Source of the DNA: Paramecium octaurelia
Taxonomy: Eukaryota; Ciliophora; Oligohymenophorea; Peniculida; Parameciidae
Assembly: GCA_905182995.1 (NCBI GenBank)
Contig: CAJJDP010000010.1
Span: 310,001 to 374,000, forward strand
DNA: 64,000 bases
Direction: 5' to 3'
Shown: positions 1 to 11,860 of the stretch, in pieces
Layout of the letters: every line of letters starts with the position of its first letter
Numbering within the stretch: position 1 is the stretch's first letter
Notes under the pieces: generated by a model
What the model was told of the DNA's origin: nothing
The model's database searches: none
What the model saw: the letters and a program-made list of their open reading frames with translations, nothing else
Made by a program: the position numbers and the translations under genes

Positions 1-867
1 TTGGTCGTGTGGGGTTATTTTATATTAAATGTTAAGTGGAAAATTACCATTCGATGGACAGCAGGACGAGATTTTAACCAAAATTGACATTGGATATTAC
101 GATTTTCCATGTATTCTAATTAAATAAATGCGTTATAGCTGAACATTGGAGTGGAATATCAGATTAAGCAATTAGTTTAATTAAAAAGATGATGGAAAAG
201 GAACCCAATAAAAGGATTACAGCAAAATAGGCATATGAAGATCCATGGATTTAACATAATGTACATATTGCCAAAATTGATGCTCGATAACTGAAAAATT
301 TATAATCTTTCTATGTATTATAATATATATATATTAAGAGTAAAAATAAGGTACGAACAGCATTGATGCAGTTTATAACAACCTAAGTTATGACAAACTA
401 AGAAAAGGAAGAATTGATAACACTATTTAAATCAATTGATAAAAATGGGGACGGCTTATTGAGTAAGGAAGAACTCTTAGCTGGTAAATTATATAAAAAT
501 AAATTAGTATACAGTTAACAATACGATCCTTTGAAAGCTTAATAAATGGTTGAAGAAGTTTTTGAGAAAGTTGATATCAATAAAACAGGAGCAGTAGATT
601 TTACTGCTTTTGTATCTGCAGCATGCTAACAAGAGAAAATGTTAAATAAGATTAAACTAGAACAAACATTTAAAATTTTTGATATTGTATAATTTAAATA
701 ATATTGTATAGAATGGGGATGGATAAATAAGTAAAGATGAATTATAAGAAATAATGGGAGGAATAGACGATTAATTGTGGTAAGAAATCTTGTAGACATG
801 CGATGGAAACGGAGATGGTGAAATCTAATTCGAAGAATTTATTACTTATCTTGTTTAAAAGTATTGA
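1..867 (+). CDS. Calcium-dependent protein kinase (CDPK), C-terminal part
   Basis: The window opens inside the kinase domain at the WSCGVILYQMLSGKLPF segment (subdomain IX), and the frame begins at base 2. After the kinase end comes a junction helix and a calmodulin-like domain with four EF-hand loops: DKNGDGLLSKEE, DINKTGAVDFTA, DINGDGQISKDE and DGNGDGEIQFEE. Loops 1, 3 and 4 keep the canonical acidic positions. This order is diagnostic of CDPKs, Ser/Thr kinases activated directly by Ca2+ and abundant in ciliates and apicomplexans. Three introns, 111-138, 315-338 and 687-711, restore one frame; the third splits the third EF loop. About 262 residues are visible. TGA at 865-867 ends it. The N-terminal lobe and any acylation signal lie outside the window. 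Confidence 0.93.
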
Positions 868-896
868 TTTAAATGTATAATTCATATTTTATTTAA

Positions 897-2933
897 TCAC
901 TATTTATTTATAATTTCATAAACTAACAATTCTTTATTTATTTCATTAGCTATTAAAACTACAGTATTTTATGTGCTGGAAGGCATTTAAACCAATTAAA
1001 GTTTAGATCTGATCATATTCTCAGACAAAGATAAAGCAACTTCGATCTTCTATTCATTTTAAGCCCATCCCATATCATTATTCTACAATCTCCAAAATCT
1101 CAGTGATTTGCTTGATTATAAGTAAGTTATCACAGAAATTGTTTCTATTGATATTATTTTCAATACCTTTATTAGCATCTTCTGCAATAATAAAATCACA
1201 GATCGAATTGGTATTTTTTTGAATATCTGATTCTAAAATGACGCATTAATTCATCAAATTGACTATCTTTAATGAACCTTTAATTATTATGAAATATTAC
1301 CTTCTAGATTTCCAACTAAAAGTAAATTTGGATTCGATTAAAACTAATTAATTATCTAAATTTAACCAAGCATATTTCCACATTGAATAATAGATTCACA
1401 ATAAGTATTTTCAAAGGATTATTAATTGTATAACATTTTCCAAATTGATAAAGTTTAATCATAAGAACTACAAATAAACTTATCATGTTTTTTCAATAAT
1501 AAAATTGAAGATATCTATTTCTAATGTTTTCCCTTGATTCCATTCTATTATAATTTAGATTATTAAAAGTTATAGACTTCCACTGTCCCAACTTAGTCTC
1601 CAATAACAATACATGAATTATCTTGCAAATAGCAACTCTAAGTAATTTAATTATTAAATAGGTATTTATGATAAATGTGTGGGACTATCATCTAAGTACT
1701 AGTAAAATCAAAAGCCCAAACTACTAATTATTCATTAGATAATGTGAATAAATATGTTTACGATTTTTAATTATTATGTTATTACAAAGGAGCAACTGTA
1801 TCTATTGATTTATGTATTTGAATAATTGGAGTTGTATGGGTAGAAAATGTATGGATACGTTTTTATATTGTATCAAAAACCCTCAAATGTGGATCATTGC
1901 TACATGTCATCGCAAATACCTATGGAGTTACAACTTCAATTGCTGATACACAAAAATCTAACTAATATTTCTTTAATGGCTTCAAAGTAAAATCACTGCA
2001 TTACCCTACAATAGTTTTAGAATGCAAAGTTATGCTATTTTACGGAGAAAATGTTAATTTTTAATTTAAACGTGGGGATTTAGTAGTATTCTAATTGCTG
2101 TTGTAATTGTTAGTCATATTTTCAGTTGGTAAAGAATATTGTTTATGTAGATTTTTTGGTTAATATTTAATGGGGGAAACTATCTTTCTTGGTAATGTAA
2201 TGTTTAATTTTGTTTTAAAATGGTTGTGTATCTGATCAGCTAATTGATTTACAAAGCTATCTATGCCATCTTAAAATGCAAACACTGGGAGGTTATAAGT
2301 CATTTCAGTTATTGAATCTGCGCACTACTTAATATTTTCTATTGGATCATAGGGTTTGTTGATTAATTTTCTAATTTAAGTAATCAATTCTTATGCTTCT
2401 TTTGGATTGGATTGCTATAATTTTAATATAAGGTTGTGCACATTGCTGTAAGGATTACATTACTTCTATAAAATATATGAGTCATCCATAATTAGTTTAC
2501 AAATTTTAAATTGTTCTTTATATTTTGTATAAAAGTCTTCTATATCTTATTCTAATTATGCTTGTGCTTAATTGCATTTTTCCACAAAAAGATCCTTTAG
2601 ATAATTAAAATCTTCATTTATCAAGGCTTTTTAGGCTTTACAATGCTCGTCTACTTTTTTAAGATGCATTTCATTATCTTCACACCATTTTAAAACAGAA
2701 TCTATTTAATTGATGTCTCTTATCTATTTTAAGGTTTTTGAACCTTCTTAAATAGTCTTTGCAACTTTTTAAAGCCATTCAGATATTTGAACTATATTTG
2801 AATAATGATCAGAATGAGAATCCGGACACATCTGACAAATCAAAGGTGAACGATTGCAATTAGGATTAATACATCCTGTTACTATTAATTCTCTTCTATG
2901 AATTGGACATTTGATTGAAATATTTTATTCCAT
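897..2933 (-). CDS. B-box-type zinc-binding, coiled-coil and WD40 protein
   Basis: About 658 residues after removing two introns (38 and 22 nt). Residues 8-45 hold a Cys/His cluster (CPIH...CINPNC...CQMCPDSH...H) of the B-box or TRIM-like kind. A charged helical region rich in Lys, Glu and Gln follows, roughly residues 50-240. The C-terminal half has WD40-like blades, visible in stretches such as FICSSYDQTLSIWKM and LQSSKSLRFWRLQ. The first ATG after an upstream break was taken as the start. It lies tail-to-tail with the CDPK, 29 bp apart. The architecture suggests a scaffold or adaptor, but no orthologue is recognised. There is no RING finger, so ligase activity is not claimed. Confidence 0.75.
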
Positions 2934-3612
2934 TAACGGAACTTTTTAATATATAATATTTAATGCTTTAATCACAAGAGGGTTTAAGACAATAAGAAGC
3001 AAATTATCCTAATTTTAGTATCCTATAATACAAGCGATGTTTAAACGAAGTTTAGTTACTCTTTTTATTTTTTTAAAGTCTATCACAGTCGAATTAAAAT
3101 TTAATGTTTATTAATTATGCTAAAAATTGCTATACAAAATTTAATATTATTTGTAAGATAAATAGATTATGTTAAAAACAAAAAGATGTTTATAGTATTA
3201 TAAGGAAATATAAATATCCAAATTTTTGAACTCAGAAATAATTGGTTAGTGGTTAGTTGTCGAAAATTGCAGATATATGTTTGATGTGATAAATGTTATT
3301 AACTATTTTAGTCTGGATACCCAATTTCAAATCCATGATTATCACAAATTATTATCTAAGTTGATAAAGTACTTAGGGATCCATACTTTATTATGTACTT
3401 TTATTAAAGATATCAATTTTTGCGCTAAGATATTTTTTAGCTTTTAAAATGTATTTTTACTGATATTTGATGTCATAAATAATTAGTCAACAATATTAAG
3501 ATCAAATAAAGATTAATTCAATAATTTGACTGACTAATAAATAATTAAAATAAGATTGATTTCGTTTATCCTATATTAATCATTGGTTTATATATTTATT
3601 AATATAATTTTA
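2934..3612. other. Gap between divergent genes
   Basis: About 680 bp of very AT-rich sequence between divergent genes. On the plus strand a frame without TGA runs from about 3037 straight into the ATG at 3613, about 190 codons. Its codons look like intergenic composition (Ile, Leu, Phe, Asn, Lys and Tyr rich, no motif), so it is not called as coding. Confidence 0.5.
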
Positions 3613-5355
3613 ATGCAAAAAAACAATCTATAACAACTGAAAAATCTGAATTCGTCAAAGATTAATAAGCCTCCTATTGATAGTAGGTCTACAAGAAATG
3701 TTTATGAATTATCAGCAGAGAAGTCTTCCATAAATAAGTCATTTAATGAGAAGAAAAAATCAGTGCCCAAATCAAATGCTATTTTACAAGAACTGTTCTT
3801 TAAAAGATAAAATTCCCAAGAGCAATTATTTAACAGAACTTCTAGTCCAAAATCATAACATGAAAATACATCAATAAATAAATCATAACGATCTATTTCT
3901 CCTCAAATTCTTTACTAAATGCCATTGGAGATAAAGAAAATATACTAATAAATAAATCACAGATTAGATCAATAAAAATTATAGCAAAATAAGAAAAATA
4001 AAGATACTTAAAAATATAAGACAGAAGAATCAAAATCACATAAAAATGAATCAACAAGTTCCACTATAAATGATTCAGATGAATAAATTTAAAATTTCAT
4101 AAATTAGGAGGAAATTGTGTTTACAATCATGGCAGTCATCAGCAGAAAGAAAAAAGTCATAAATTAATGCCAAAATTATCTTAATCGGATATCTCATTTT
4201 TTAATTGAAGAAAACAATAAAACAACTTAGTAAATACTGTCTAAATAGATCCATTTAGAGAGAATAGGCATCTTGGTAATTTTATATAAAGCTCTATCTG
4301 ATACGTTTGAAGAGGATTAATAGAATTTGAAAAACATGCTTTATTATATACACAACAGTATGACTTTACATCTTCAAATCTTAAACTAATCTAACACTAT
4401 TTCACAATCTCAAAGGGCAGCCATTTAAGCAAGATTGAATAAAATAAGGCCATAAAAAAACTGTTAAACTTTAGATATAAATTTAATCCGTAAAAATAGC
4501 AATGTCGTTTATTCACTCTTAGTATTATTGTAAATACTTTATTTTATGTCTTAGTATTGAAAATTCAACTGACCAAAAACTTAATTCGTTAGAGAAAAAC
4601 TTAGCAAATATTGATCGACTCTCTTTAAACCAGGGAACTGAATTTATTAAACAAGAATATCACAAAATTGTATAATATAATACAAATATGTAGTTGGTTC
4701 ATATACAATAGTTAAGATTGACAATGGATTCATAAGATTTTCAATTTGACTATGAAGAAGTGATAGATTGTTAATAGATACCTTATTTATCTAAAACAAA
4801 TAACTACACTTTGATCATTGATCTAGATGAAACACTAGTTCATTACTAAGAAGTATAAATTGGTTTTTTATATAGTTAGTAGACGAGGGCCAATTCTTAG
4901 TTAGACCATTTGCTTAGTAATTCCTGAAAGAAATGTCTAAATTTTATTAGATTGTTATATTTACAGCAGCATAATAAGATTATGCAGATTTTATTTTGGA
5001 TCTTATAGATGAGGACAAAGTCATATCTCATAGATTGTACAGACAACACACAACACTTGTGAAAAATACATATGTAAAAGATATATAGAAGATTGGAAGA
5101 GACATTAAAAAGACAATAATTATAGACAATTTGGCTGAAAATTTCTAATTACAACCTGACAATGGAATACAAATATAAAGTTGGTATGGTGATTCAGATG
5201 ATCAAGCTTTATAATTGTTATCTCCTTTGTTGAGTTAAATTGTTTAGAAGAACTTTCCTGATGTGAGAGATGCTTTAAGGAAATTTAGGGATTAAATGCA
5301 AAGAAATATAGAGGCAGGAATATCTGACCCTCATTTGCATTTAAGCTTAAATTGA
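3613..5355 (+). CDS. NLI-interacting factor-like (SCP/FCP1-type) phosphatase with long N-terminal region
   Basis: About 564 residues with two introns (25 and 23 nt). The first 340 or so residues are low-complexity, Ser/Lys/Asn/Gln-rich and probably disordered or coiled. The C-terminal 200 residues form an HAD-type phosphatase of the FCP1/SCP family: LIIDLDETLVH holds the DxDxT nucleophile motif, VIFTAAQQDYADFILDLID matches the conserved middle block, and TIIIDNLAENFQLQPDNGI carries the acidic Mg2+ site. Such enzymes remove phosphate from Ser/Thr, classically on the RNA polymerase II tail, but ciliates have many paralogues whose substrates are unknown. The second intron falls just after the nucleophile motif. 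ATG 3613 was chosen because coding composition begins there. Confidence 0.85.
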
Positions 5356-5430
5356 TAAGAATAGATAGGATCACCATTTTTGATTTATTTATTCTATTTT
5401 CCATATTTTAATATATTGATAAGATAGGCT

Positions 5431-7236
5431 TCATAATTTTTTATTTTCTTAATTTGGTAATTTATGCAAAGCATCAAGTGCTAATTATATTGAAATATCT
5501 CTTTGCACAAATGGTCTAATTGAAACTAAAAGACTAAAAATAATAGTATACCTTGTCCATTAGCTACGTTGTATTCAAATAGCTGAAAATTTTAGACTCT
5601 TGTCTTTTAATCTTTATATGTTTCCTCTTAGTGAATCGTATAATAATTTCCAAATAAAAAGGCTCCTTCAAAATCTTAAACAGGTTGTAAAAAATCAGCA
5701 CCTGAGTAATTGTAAGGTTTTTTAATATGGGAAAGCAATTAATAATCAAGAGCTTAGCTTTGCAACTAATTCTTTTTTATTGTCCCATCTTACCAATCAA
5801 AGATGAACACTTCCCTATTTTCTTTCCAATTTTTTTTCAAAAAGTCTCCTGAAATCAACAATTCGCTATGAGTACCAAACGGAACTGCAAATACTAGAGT
5901 TGCGAGCATAAATCTTTAATACTAATCCTCATTCTTGTCTGAAAATTACAATCTGAATCCATTGCCTAAGAATTTTTCCTATTTAAATTGGAAAACCTAA
6001 ACTATATGTTGTTGTTCTTTAATGTTGTACCCCATTCTTCCATCAGGCAATTATTCAGATCCTCCGTATAAGAGTAGACATTTATCATATTTTTAATGAT
6101 TAATTATTGTACAACTACCATCATATCTTTTCTCAACTCTCTAATTTAATTAACTCCATTTAGCATTTTTAAAAACATATCCAGAATCATAAATTGTATC
6201 AATTATAATTCCTGATTAATCCGGTGATCTTTTTTAGCCACAGAAGATATAAACATTACTAATACTGTATTTCAAATTAATACTTATTGTAACATCCTCC
6301 CAAATAATTGAATCCAGCATTTGGTAAATTAGGAAGATACTCAATAGAAGCTTAATAATTTTAATTGAAAGGATCTTTAGGAAATTTTATCCTTACAAAT
6401 ATATTTGTGGCTACCAAGTTTTAAACTCTTCCTCCTATTACGTAAATAATGTTCTCCTTTTCTAAACTCTATTCTTTAGCATACAATTGATATTCAAATT
6501 AGAAATGCTACTCTGGTGTTGTTTTTATTTCGTAATCTGCCCAAATTCCCAAATGTGGATAATACACAATTAGCTTTACTTAATAAATAATTCATACCAC
6601 ACTCCCAACATTCTTTCCTTCGTTTTGAAGTTTCTTGAATCCAAAAATAAACTGAGTGTCCAAGGATTAGACGCCTAATTCAATTAGATTGAGAGATTAT
6701 TTAAATGCAGATTTCAATTAATCTATTTTCCCTTTTAAAGCTTACTTCATCTAATTTATTTATTTTCCCTTCTGCTTACCTTAGTATAATTTCTAAGAGA
6801 TGCAATCCTTAATTTAAGAAATAGTATAATTAATTTAGTCTTGAATACCTTGCTATCTTTGATTCAGTTATTGATTATTAATATTATTTTAAACTGTCAA
6901 TCTAATAATAGGGTATGATCCAGGTATTTTGATTTTTGTTTTCCTGTCCACCTTCGATATTGCAAAATATGCTCTATTTCCATTGTTAAATGTGTAGATT
7001 ATTTTATCTCCTATTAATTTTTAACCCCCTTGTTCTAATTTCTTTTTTCCTGCCAATATGTGTAATAATGTGAAGTCTATCCCGAAATCTGAAAAATACA
7101 CATATTATTTGCATCCTGGACAACTAAAATTATTTTGATTTCTTGTAAAGCAATACTAAAAATAAATACTTAAGTTTGCTTTCGAAAAATTCAAGCCATA
7201 ATTCAAGATCAAATATGCATTTGATGCTAGCGACAT
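5431..7236 (-). CDS. Kelch-like propeller protein, family unknown
   Basis: About 576 residues, three introns (24, 25 and 26 nt). The 24-nt intron is a multiple of three, contains an in-frame TGA and ends in AAG, so retention would truncate the product. The N-terminus has a small Cys pair region (CFT...CPGC, about residues 30-45) that could bind zinc. Residues 180-560 contain repeated beta-strand blocks with kelch-like glycine pairs, for example NIIYVIGGRVQN, GFNYLGGCYNNNVYIFCG and CLLLYGGSE. A substrate-binding propeller is the best guess; I do not recognise an orthologue. An upstream TGA in the same frame fixes the start at 7236. Confidence 0.7.
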
Positions 7237-7649
7237 TTTGATGTCTAATTGGTATTGTAATAGGCATTCTTGAAAAAGTGCATTGCAGATTCAACTCTGC
7301 CTCCTAGCCCAATTTTTGGCACAGGAATTATTCAATTTGATAAGATACGTTCTTTTGATGAAGGTAAACTTTATATTCTGCAACACTTTAATAATTGGGT
7401 TAATCCATATGTTTCTATTACTTTTGTATAAATTTTCAGTAATATAAATATTATTTTATAAAAGTACTATATATATAGGTAGAGTATAATAATAATATAA
7501 AAAAAGATAATTATCTCATAACATCTCTAAAATTAACAAATGCATTGGTTAAACAACTTTAAATAATAGTAAATTTAGAGTATCAAACCTTTTTAAATAA
7601 AAAGATCTCAACACTTCTAAATTTGAATATAAATTCTATTAGGTATTTA

Positions 7650-8330
7650 ATGTTGAAATGAAAATCAATTAAATAAAATTGCAATACAGAATATTTTCTT
7701 TATTATAAAGATTAAAAGAAACTGTATCAAAATTGAATTTACTTGTTTATAATGTTTTAGAATTGAATGATAGATGGAAAAAATATGATCATTCTTATAG
7801 CTCTCCGTATTATATCATTGAAATTTAAAGACAAAGAAGCCATACACATAATAATATATAAGAGATTATGGAAAGAAATCTGAGAATTCAAAAGTTTAGA
7901 AATAGAATAGTTTTGGTATTCTCCAAAAATACCAATTTCGTTAAAATAACTATGCACTTAAGCTTAAAAATTGTTAATCAGATTAAATTCAAACATTTAA
8001 GCTTATGGAATCTTAAAAATGAATCAAAATAATTCTTTTTTAAACACATATTCAAAATACAGAAGCAAATCTTCAATGGAAAATTAATAGCAATTTTGAT
8101 TTAATTTTGAGATTTTCTTAAACTGAAGACTTCAGTTAAGATTTATACTCTCAACATAGCTCATTGAAATAATGAAAGATAGAGTTATATCAGATTAATC
8201 TTCTAAGGGTATTAAAAATTACTTAGATTCATTATCATCATGTTAATCATTTCAACATTATTTTCAGTACAATTGTATCTTTTCTAAAGCGCAAATAAAG
8301 CAACCTATATCTTGAATTTCTTTTGAGTTT
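7650..8330 (+). pseudogene. Possible decayed gene
   Basis: Several short stretches on the plus strand have coding-like composition but sit in different frames and are not joined by plausible GT/AG introns: about 7650-7990 (a Gln/Lys/Asn-rich stretch), about 8020-8085 (MNQNNSFLNTYSKYRSKSS), about 8085-8160 (TEDFSQDLYSQHSSLK) and about 8171-8300 (MKDRVISDQSSKGIKNYLD). No family is recognised. The minus strand also has an open stretch here, so the strand is uncertain. A relic of a duplicated gene is the simplest reading, but chance open frames cannot be excluded in this code. Confidence 0.3.
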
Positions 8331-8514
8331 AAAAAGGATGGAATTCTTAAATTTATTGTATCCTTTAATTGATCTTCTAAAAAAAACAAATGTTAGTGTA
8401 TTATATTTACAGGATTTTAATCTAACAAAAAGAAAGACTTTAAATTATGGTAATCTAATTAATTCTAATTATGAGATTACTATTATATATATATAAATAA
8501 ATATAATTTATAAA

Positions 8515-9226
8515 ATGAAGGTGAATAAAAATTTATAAGATGCAATTATTAATCTGAATTCTTTAAGTATTCCAAGGACTGAAATAGTTATTGGAAGAAT
8601 ATTTAGCAAACCAGGATAATTATACAAAGATTTATTTACAGAGGATGAGATTAAGAAATTTCAAAATAACCTGAATATTTCTGAATAGTAATTAGCAAAC
8701 ATAGTAAATGCATTCACTTTTGTCTTAATGCATGTCGTGGCAGAAAGAAATTTGACTTAAGTTGAAGAAGTACTAGCATAAAATGGAATGGTATTAAACT
8801 ATTCTATATGTTAATAGTCCTAAGATCATATTGAGGTTTTTAGACAATAATGGATACAATATGGAAATGAGTATTCAATTAGAATAAGAGAAAAACCAAT
8901 TGCTGTTTAAGACGTACTGCATTCTTTTAATTGGAAAATCAGTTTATAAGTTGATGAATCAAGATTACCATAAAAGAGTATTCTATAATTAAGTATGAAT
9001 TACAGATGTAGCAAATTTTATGAATGTTGACGGTAAAATTGAAGATGCTAATGATTTATATTCATATGACGCAAGAAATCCAGCAACAACTTTTGTATTT
9101 GAAACTAAGCCATCAGGAGAGACTAATAAAGTTGATAAATTCAGCATTAAATTTTAAAAGGCCTAGATTTAAGACTTATTTGAAAATTTGGAAAGTATTT
9201 AAGAAAGTTTGGATAAATTAATTTGA
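8515..9226 (+). CDS. COMM domain-containing protein (COMMD family)
   Basis: About 230 residues with one 19-nt intron near 8996. Residues 1-135 are the helical HN region. From about residue 140 the C-terminal COMM domain is recognisable: a LHSFNWKISLQVDE opening with the conserved Trp, a strand pair around FMNVDGKIED, and the final helix FQKAQIQDLFENLESIQESL that closes the family domain. COMMD proteins dimerise and form the ring of the Commander/CCC complex, which recycles membrane cargo from endosomes with WASH and retriever. Which of the ten COMMD paralogues this is cannot be told by eye. It is convergent with the RRM gene, 54 bp away. Confidence 0.85.
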
Positions 9227-9280
9227 TAATATTATTATCATTATATTTAATTAATGAGTAATTACATATATTCAGCATAA

Positions 9281-10484
9281 TCATTTAAAGAATATGTTTA
9301 ATTTATTTCCCTTATATTCATATTCAGAGAAAACTGATATAATTCTCAAGGCTTCATAAATATCTACCATAGTCACCTGAACTTAATTTTAATCTAATCT
9401 AATATCTAATTATATTCATTTAAATAAATTACCCTATATCATTCCAACTAATTTGACCATATCCTAAATTTCAATAATATCTTTGATTCCAGAAAAGATT
9501 AAAACTTTGCTTATAGGAACAATTTTGAATTTAGTTTTTGAACCTATATACAGTTCTTCATCTACATTTTTGGTTCTAAGATCGCTCTGCTGATGGAACA
9601 AAATTCTTAACTAACTATATATTTTATTTACTCACTTCCTTATTGAAAAATTATACATTGTTTAGTAATTCTTTAGCTATGGTAGCCTAATCTGAGTTTG
9701 TAAACTGTAGGATGGCTGTCTATTATTTTTTGTTAAAAAGCAAACTATCAAGATGTCCGAATCTGTTAAAGAGATTATACAGCATCTTAGATGTAATTTT
9801 AACATCTATATTGGACACTATCAGATATTTGGATGGCTTCTAATATAATAACTAATCAATTATCAGTTATTGTTGATCAAATTAGATTTATTGAGACTTT
9901 TCAATTTCACTATTGAAGTCATCATCCAGAATTTATATTAATTATTTTAATTATGATTCCATTCTTAAATAATAATTTAAAAATTAAACATTGTTTTGTT
10001 AGGAGACTCTCCTAAATCTTGGGGGACTCTCATTTAATTTTGATGTGTTTGGACTTGTTAACTCTCGATATTATCTTTGTTATTCTTAATTTTTGTTTTC
10101 GATACAGGATTTAATTACAGTTGAGTCTCAACTTCACTTTTTTAGTATAAAGTTCCACGGGTTTGATCAACTACTTCGAGATTGAGTTACTTGAGACGAG
10201 AAAAGTGAATTAGTAGTCTATATATAAAATACTAAACATTACTTTCCTCCTTCTGGACTTATTTGTTTCCCCATCATGTTCCTTCTTGCAAGGATTGCAT
10301 GCTTAACATTCAAGTATTCAACAAAGGCTTTATTGGTTTTCCCTCTCTCAAAAATGAGTATTTTATTGATGTCTCCATAGGATTTGAACATGTTGAACAG
10401 ATAATCATTGGTAAGGGGAAATGAAGGAGGCAAGTAAGAAATGATTAACAATAATATCTTACTTGGTGGATCTCGAGAATTCAT
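9281..10484 (-). CDS. PTB/hnRNP-L-like protein with three RRM domains
   Basis: About 366 residues after four introns (25, 26, 25 and 27 nt). RRM1, residues 7-90: ILLLIISYLPPSFPL, then NKAFVEYLNVKHAILARRNM and LLIHFS. RRM2, about 170-250: KYLIVSNIDVKITSKMLYNL, then FNKKQQTAILQF and ELRILFHQQSD. RRM3, about 275-365: KVLIFSGIKDI through YKGNKLNIFF, ending the protein. The FNKKxxTAILQF pattern and the L(R)xLFxxxxDL ends are typical of the polypyrimidine-tract-binding and hnRNP-L group, which bind CU- or CA-rich RNA and regulate splicing and mRNA fate. The 26-nt intron between RRM1 and RRM2 starts GTTT rather than GTA and is the least certain join. Confidence 0.85.
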
Positions 10485-11574
10485 TAACAAATTAATATTA
10501 AGAAAGATTGAAGTTATACTATATAGATTCTTATAATTAAATAATTTAAATTTACAAAGCACACGATAATTTTTTTACATTAAAAAGATTATTATGAGAT
10601 ATTTATCATTAATTTATAACTGTATTCTCAAGTCATTTCTCATCTTTTATTTCATTTTTTATCTATGCTCCTCTAATATAATTCCATAACCTTTTTCTAT
10701 TTATTGCTACTAATAAAATGCCCTATTATTAAACTACCATTCTTAAGTTAAAAATTTAATACTTTCTGAATATTTTTTAGAAGACGCTTAAAAATTTAAT
10801 TTTATCAAAATAGTTATAGACCTCTATTAATTGATATATTTATTTTTAAGGTAATTTCATATAATATATTCTTTGAATTTGATAAATTAATGTACAGTTC
10901 CTCATTCATAAAGCATTTTCAATTTATTTAAACAATCAAAAATTTATATCAGGTTTATTGATAAAGATATTACCTGCATAATTCAATTTTTGTATGAAAT
11001 GATTTAAATTAAAAAAAGTAAATAACGAATAAGAAGGAGGTAAAACATTTGATGTTCCTATAGAAATTAATTTTACAGATAATCTTTTTAAACTATACTT
11101 ATAAAGACATCAAAAATCCTTAAGAACTCTATTCACACGTTTATTAAATGAGTGCTTTATGAAAATGGGATTCATTGAAATAAAGAACAATAAATGAAAC
11201 ATAGTTCAACAGGAATTTCATAAATTATTATTAGAGATCTAAATTTATGTTTAAGAATATAATTTAACAATTGGTTTGGCTATTTTATAATTAATCAATC
11301 ATCTTAATAATTATGACAAATTCTAGATAACAGTAAAATGAAAATTATCAGTTTAGAAGAATAACTCTTAGAGAATATTTATAAACTGTTTAAATGTCTA
11401 AGTTGTAAATTGTGATTAATATCCTTCTATTTAAATATTAAACAATGTTTTTTAGAGTATGGTACATAAATTTTACCTCTTATAGATTAAAACTATGTAA
11501 GTTTGAATTCAATCTTAATTTCTTATTTCAATGTAAAATCGACTACACATATATATTATAAATCAATATTAATC
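10485..11574. other. AT-rich gap with a possible gene relic
   Basis: About 1.1 kb without a convincing gene. On the plus strand, roughly 11020-11405, one frame is interrupted by a single TGA and reads protein-like: EGGKTFDVPIEINFTD, SLRTLFTRLLNECFMKMGF and, after the TGA, QQEFHKLLLEIQIYVQEYNL. There is no ATG in front and no GT/AG pair to remove the TGA. It may be a decayed gene; the rest shows nothing. Confidence 0.3.
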
Positions 11575-11769
11575 TCAAACGTAATCACATTTGTTCCCGT
11601 TTAAATACTTTCTTAAATCTTCTTTCTTTCTTTTCTTATCCTTTAATTTGGCAACTACTAATCCATGACTTTCTAATCTGACCTTTTCAGGGAGCCTTTA
11701 TTACAAGGTCTTATGAGATTTTTAACCTTGATTGTTTTGATATGTTTTGGCTCCTGAAAGCTTGTTCAT
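11575..11769 (-). CDS. Small basic protein, unknown
   Basis: Single-exon ORF of 64 codons starting ATG AAC AAG. The product is strongly basic in its second half (LKDKKRKKEDLRKYL) and Gln-rich in the first. Codon use is more balanced than in neighbouring AT-rich gaps (GGA, GCC, CTT and GTC codons), which is the main reason for calling it. It lies 91 bp downstream of the K+ channel on the same strand. No family is recognised and no signal or membrane segment is seen. Confidence 0.45.
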
Positions 11770-11860
11770 GAATTCTTATTAATAAATATATTGCTAATTC
11801 CTTTTTTAGTTATAAATTAAGCATTTAATTCTTTCATATTTTATAGTATAAATAAATAAA

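Noticed and set aside
7262-7440. Plus-strand open stretch with proline-rich look upstream of the kelch-like gene
   Set aside because: No start, no continuation and opposite to a well-supported gene start; probably chance.
10000-10040. Short palindrome AGGAG-ACT-CTCCT
   Set aside because: Lies in the coding linker of the three-RRM protein and is only 5 bp; not a convincing regulatory element.
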